A stretch of DNA of 64,000 nt from Sporothrix humicola (Eukaryota; Ascomycota; Sordariomycetes; Ophiostomatales; Ophiostomataceae), in contig WNYE01000054.1 in assembly GCA_021396245.1 (NCBI GenBank), forward strand, positions 124,001 through 188,000, in the 5' to 3' direction. The translations under genes and the position numbers were made by a program. This document shows positions 62,487-64,000 of this stretch, in pieces. Every line of letters begins with the position of its first letter. Position 1 is the first letter of the stretch. Under the pieces are notes generated by a model. That model worked only from the letters and a program-made list of their open reading frames with translations, was not told the origin of the DNA and made no database searches.

Positions 62487-63065
62487 GTTGACGTGTCGAG
62501 AAAGATTTGTTTTGTTGTAAGGCTCTGTATGCGATGTTGTCTCCCTTTGCCAGAGAGATTTGATTTTCTCTTTTGGTTTGTGTTTTCTCGCGGGCCTAGA
62601 AATTACGGCTGCTTTGTTTTTATTCTTATTCGTTCACATATTTCTTACTGCCAAAATCACGGGCGAGATCAAAAGCGTTGAATTGAACCTGCAATGCTGG
62701 TCTGAGATGTGGAGCTGTGCGTTGCGTGACGTCTTCCGTGTGTTGAGCTACGTGACATGCCTGACAGGTTTTGTTGCTGCCATCACTTCATTCGGCCGTC
62801 ATGCATGTCATGTTAGTGCCGAGCAGGCGACTGACAGATGTATTAGCGTCTTTACTCGAGCTGTTAATGTTCACCAGGAGCTTTCTTGACTGCGGAGAAG
62901 CGAAGCCGATTGAAAATCGGGAGAGCTCGACGAATTTGCGGGGTTGGCTCTTTGAAGACTTTTTTTCTTAATGTACGGTCACGTAGTCAAATGGAGTCGA
63001 TACCCCGGGTTGTTCAGACTCTGTCATGCAATTTCCAAGACGACCTATCCTTACCTCGCACGAAA
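62487..63065. promoter_or_regulatory. divergent promoter of sulfatase and bZIP genes
   Basis: 579 bases between the sulfatase ATG and the chosen bZIP ATG. T-rich near the sulfatase. If the bZIP starts at the in-frame ATG at 62991, the spacer is shorter. Confidence 0.5.
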
Positions 63066-64000
63066 ATGGGCTTCCCAGTACCGTCGTCGAGCCGCTCAGT
63101 GTTGCGCATGAGCGCCGAAAAGGCAGCACGCAAGCGGGCCTTTGACAGACTGAACCAGCAATGCAGTCGGTGGGTTGAACGAAGCGCGTTGATCGACGAC
63201 CGCCAAATGCAAGATCATCACTGACAACGACAGAGCCAAAACAAAAGCACGAATCACCGAGCTGGAGGGCCAAGTTAAAGAGTTAAAGGGACTGCTGCAG
63301 TCGGCCGAAGACGAAAACCAGCAGCTCTGGACACTGCTGACCGACATCAGATCCTTTGGCCAGGGCCTGCAAAGCAGCCTCGACAGAATCGGCCAACTCG
63401 GCCAGCAACGACCAGACGGCGTTCCAGAACGACAAAGAACGCCAGAATATCCACAACTGGCAGAATTGATGCATGCTGAGTCGTCACAAAAATTACAGCT
63501 CCCACAAGATGGCGCGCCCGACGAACCAACCGAGGACCAGGCAGGGGCGGAACAAACAGATCCCCTGAGCATCCTCGACGCACCGCCGCCTTTACAATTC
63601 CCAGACGATGCCGGTGCGCCGTTGCATGTGGGCCTCCATGCCGGATTTCCAATGTTTGGCAATCTCTGTAGCAGCAACACCACCTTGCTGAGCATCGATC
63701 TGTTGGCCAGCGATCTCCTGGCCGGCGACGAGCCGTGGGCAGGCGGCCTCTCTGACCATGTCTGGCCCAATGAGGACATTGCATCAATCGGGCCATTCGA
63801 CGATTCCCCCACCGACGACCGACCGGTATGGTCCATTGCCCTCCGACACACCCCTCCCCAGCAGCGCCTCGACCATCTCATGATCGACATGGCCAACAGC
63901 CTGCGCCACCCTCTTCCGTCGTCTCGCTCATCGCCCGAATTCACGCCCGAGCTGCAGGCCACGTCGTTTCCGTCCATCAAGTCGCTTCTCAACCCGCAGC
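63066..64000 (+). CDS. bZIP transcription factor with DUF3425-type C-terminus, two exons, cut by window end
   Basis: Exon 1 is 63066-63169 and exon 2 runs from 63234 past the window end. The 64-nt intron (GTGGGT, branch ACTGAC, end GACAG) joins the basic region: ARKRAFDRLNQQCSR then AKTKARITELEGQVKELKG, which follows the K-R-x-x-D-R-x-x-Q pattern of this fungal bZIP class. A leucine zipper continues through LLQSAEDENQQLWTLLTDIR. The acidic middle part holds FDDSPTDDRP, and the last visible residues SFPSIKSLLNPQ are the usual start of the DUF3425 region. Without splicing the frame stops soon after the basic region. In-frame ATGs at 62991 and 63108 are alternatives. A nuclear regulator; adjacency suggests but does not prove control of the sulfatase. 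Confidence 0.82.

Noticed and set aside
1..64000. tRNA, rRNA, CRISPR, telomere repeats, transposon ORFs
   Set aside because: None was recognised by eye on either strand; a covariance-model and repeat-library search would be needed to exclude short or decayed ones.

Overview
The window is nuclear DNA of a filamentous ascomycete, most likely a sordariomycete. The evidence is short GT-AG introns (about 50-95 nt) with CTAAC/CTGAC branch sites, Zn2Cys6 regulators, a fungal bZIP with a DUF3425-type tail, the fungal kinetochore protein FTA2, and gene-by-gene transcription with kilobase spacers. A closer placement (for example Ophiostomatales) would be a guess. No rRNA, tRNA, CRISPR, IS element, telomere repeat or transposon ORF was seen.

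Layout. 1-9 kb: the 3' end of a GH3 beta-glucosidase, a type-B carboxylesterase, a secreted GH78 rhamnosidase-like enzyme and an NmrA-like reductase. 9-18 kb: two divergent Zn2Cys6 regulators, an anion:cation-symporter-type MFS permease and a secreted arylsulfotransferase-like protein; the last two share a promoter containing a CGG-N3-CCG inverted repeat. 18-25 kb: mostly gene-poor, interrupted by a newly modelled two-exon small Cys/His-rich protein. 25-33 kb: a membrane-anchored double-psi beta-barrel protein, a VBA-type MFS transporter, a small Cys-containing surface-type protein and the first copy of an uncharacterised paralogue pair. 33-40 kb: dienelactone hydrolase, Old Yellow Enzyme, type II dehydroquinase, and an 11-exon sugar transporter that reads perfectly except for four in-frame TAG codons. 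41-49 kb: an uncharacterised fungal protein, FTA2 and an APH-fold phosphotransferase. 49-64 kb: a second ACS-type permease divergent from an intronless beta-glucuronidase, the second paralogue, a TRI12-like MFS exporter divergent from a second VBA-type transporter, a secreted sulfatase, and a bZIP cut by the window end.

Functionally this is a catabolic and transport-rich accessory region. It holds five intact MFS transporters and one nonsense-bearing MFS gene, several enzymes acting on glycosides, esters or sulfate esters, and four transcription factors. Divergent pairs suggest local modules: permease plus beta-glucuronidase, permease plus arylsulfotransferase, and sulfatase plus bZIP. These are inferences from position, not demonstrated pathways.

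Start codons were taken as the first sensible ATG; several longer open frames begin at TTG or GTG and were shortened. Introns were placed by splice sites, branch sites, frame continuity and recalled family conservation, without transcript data.
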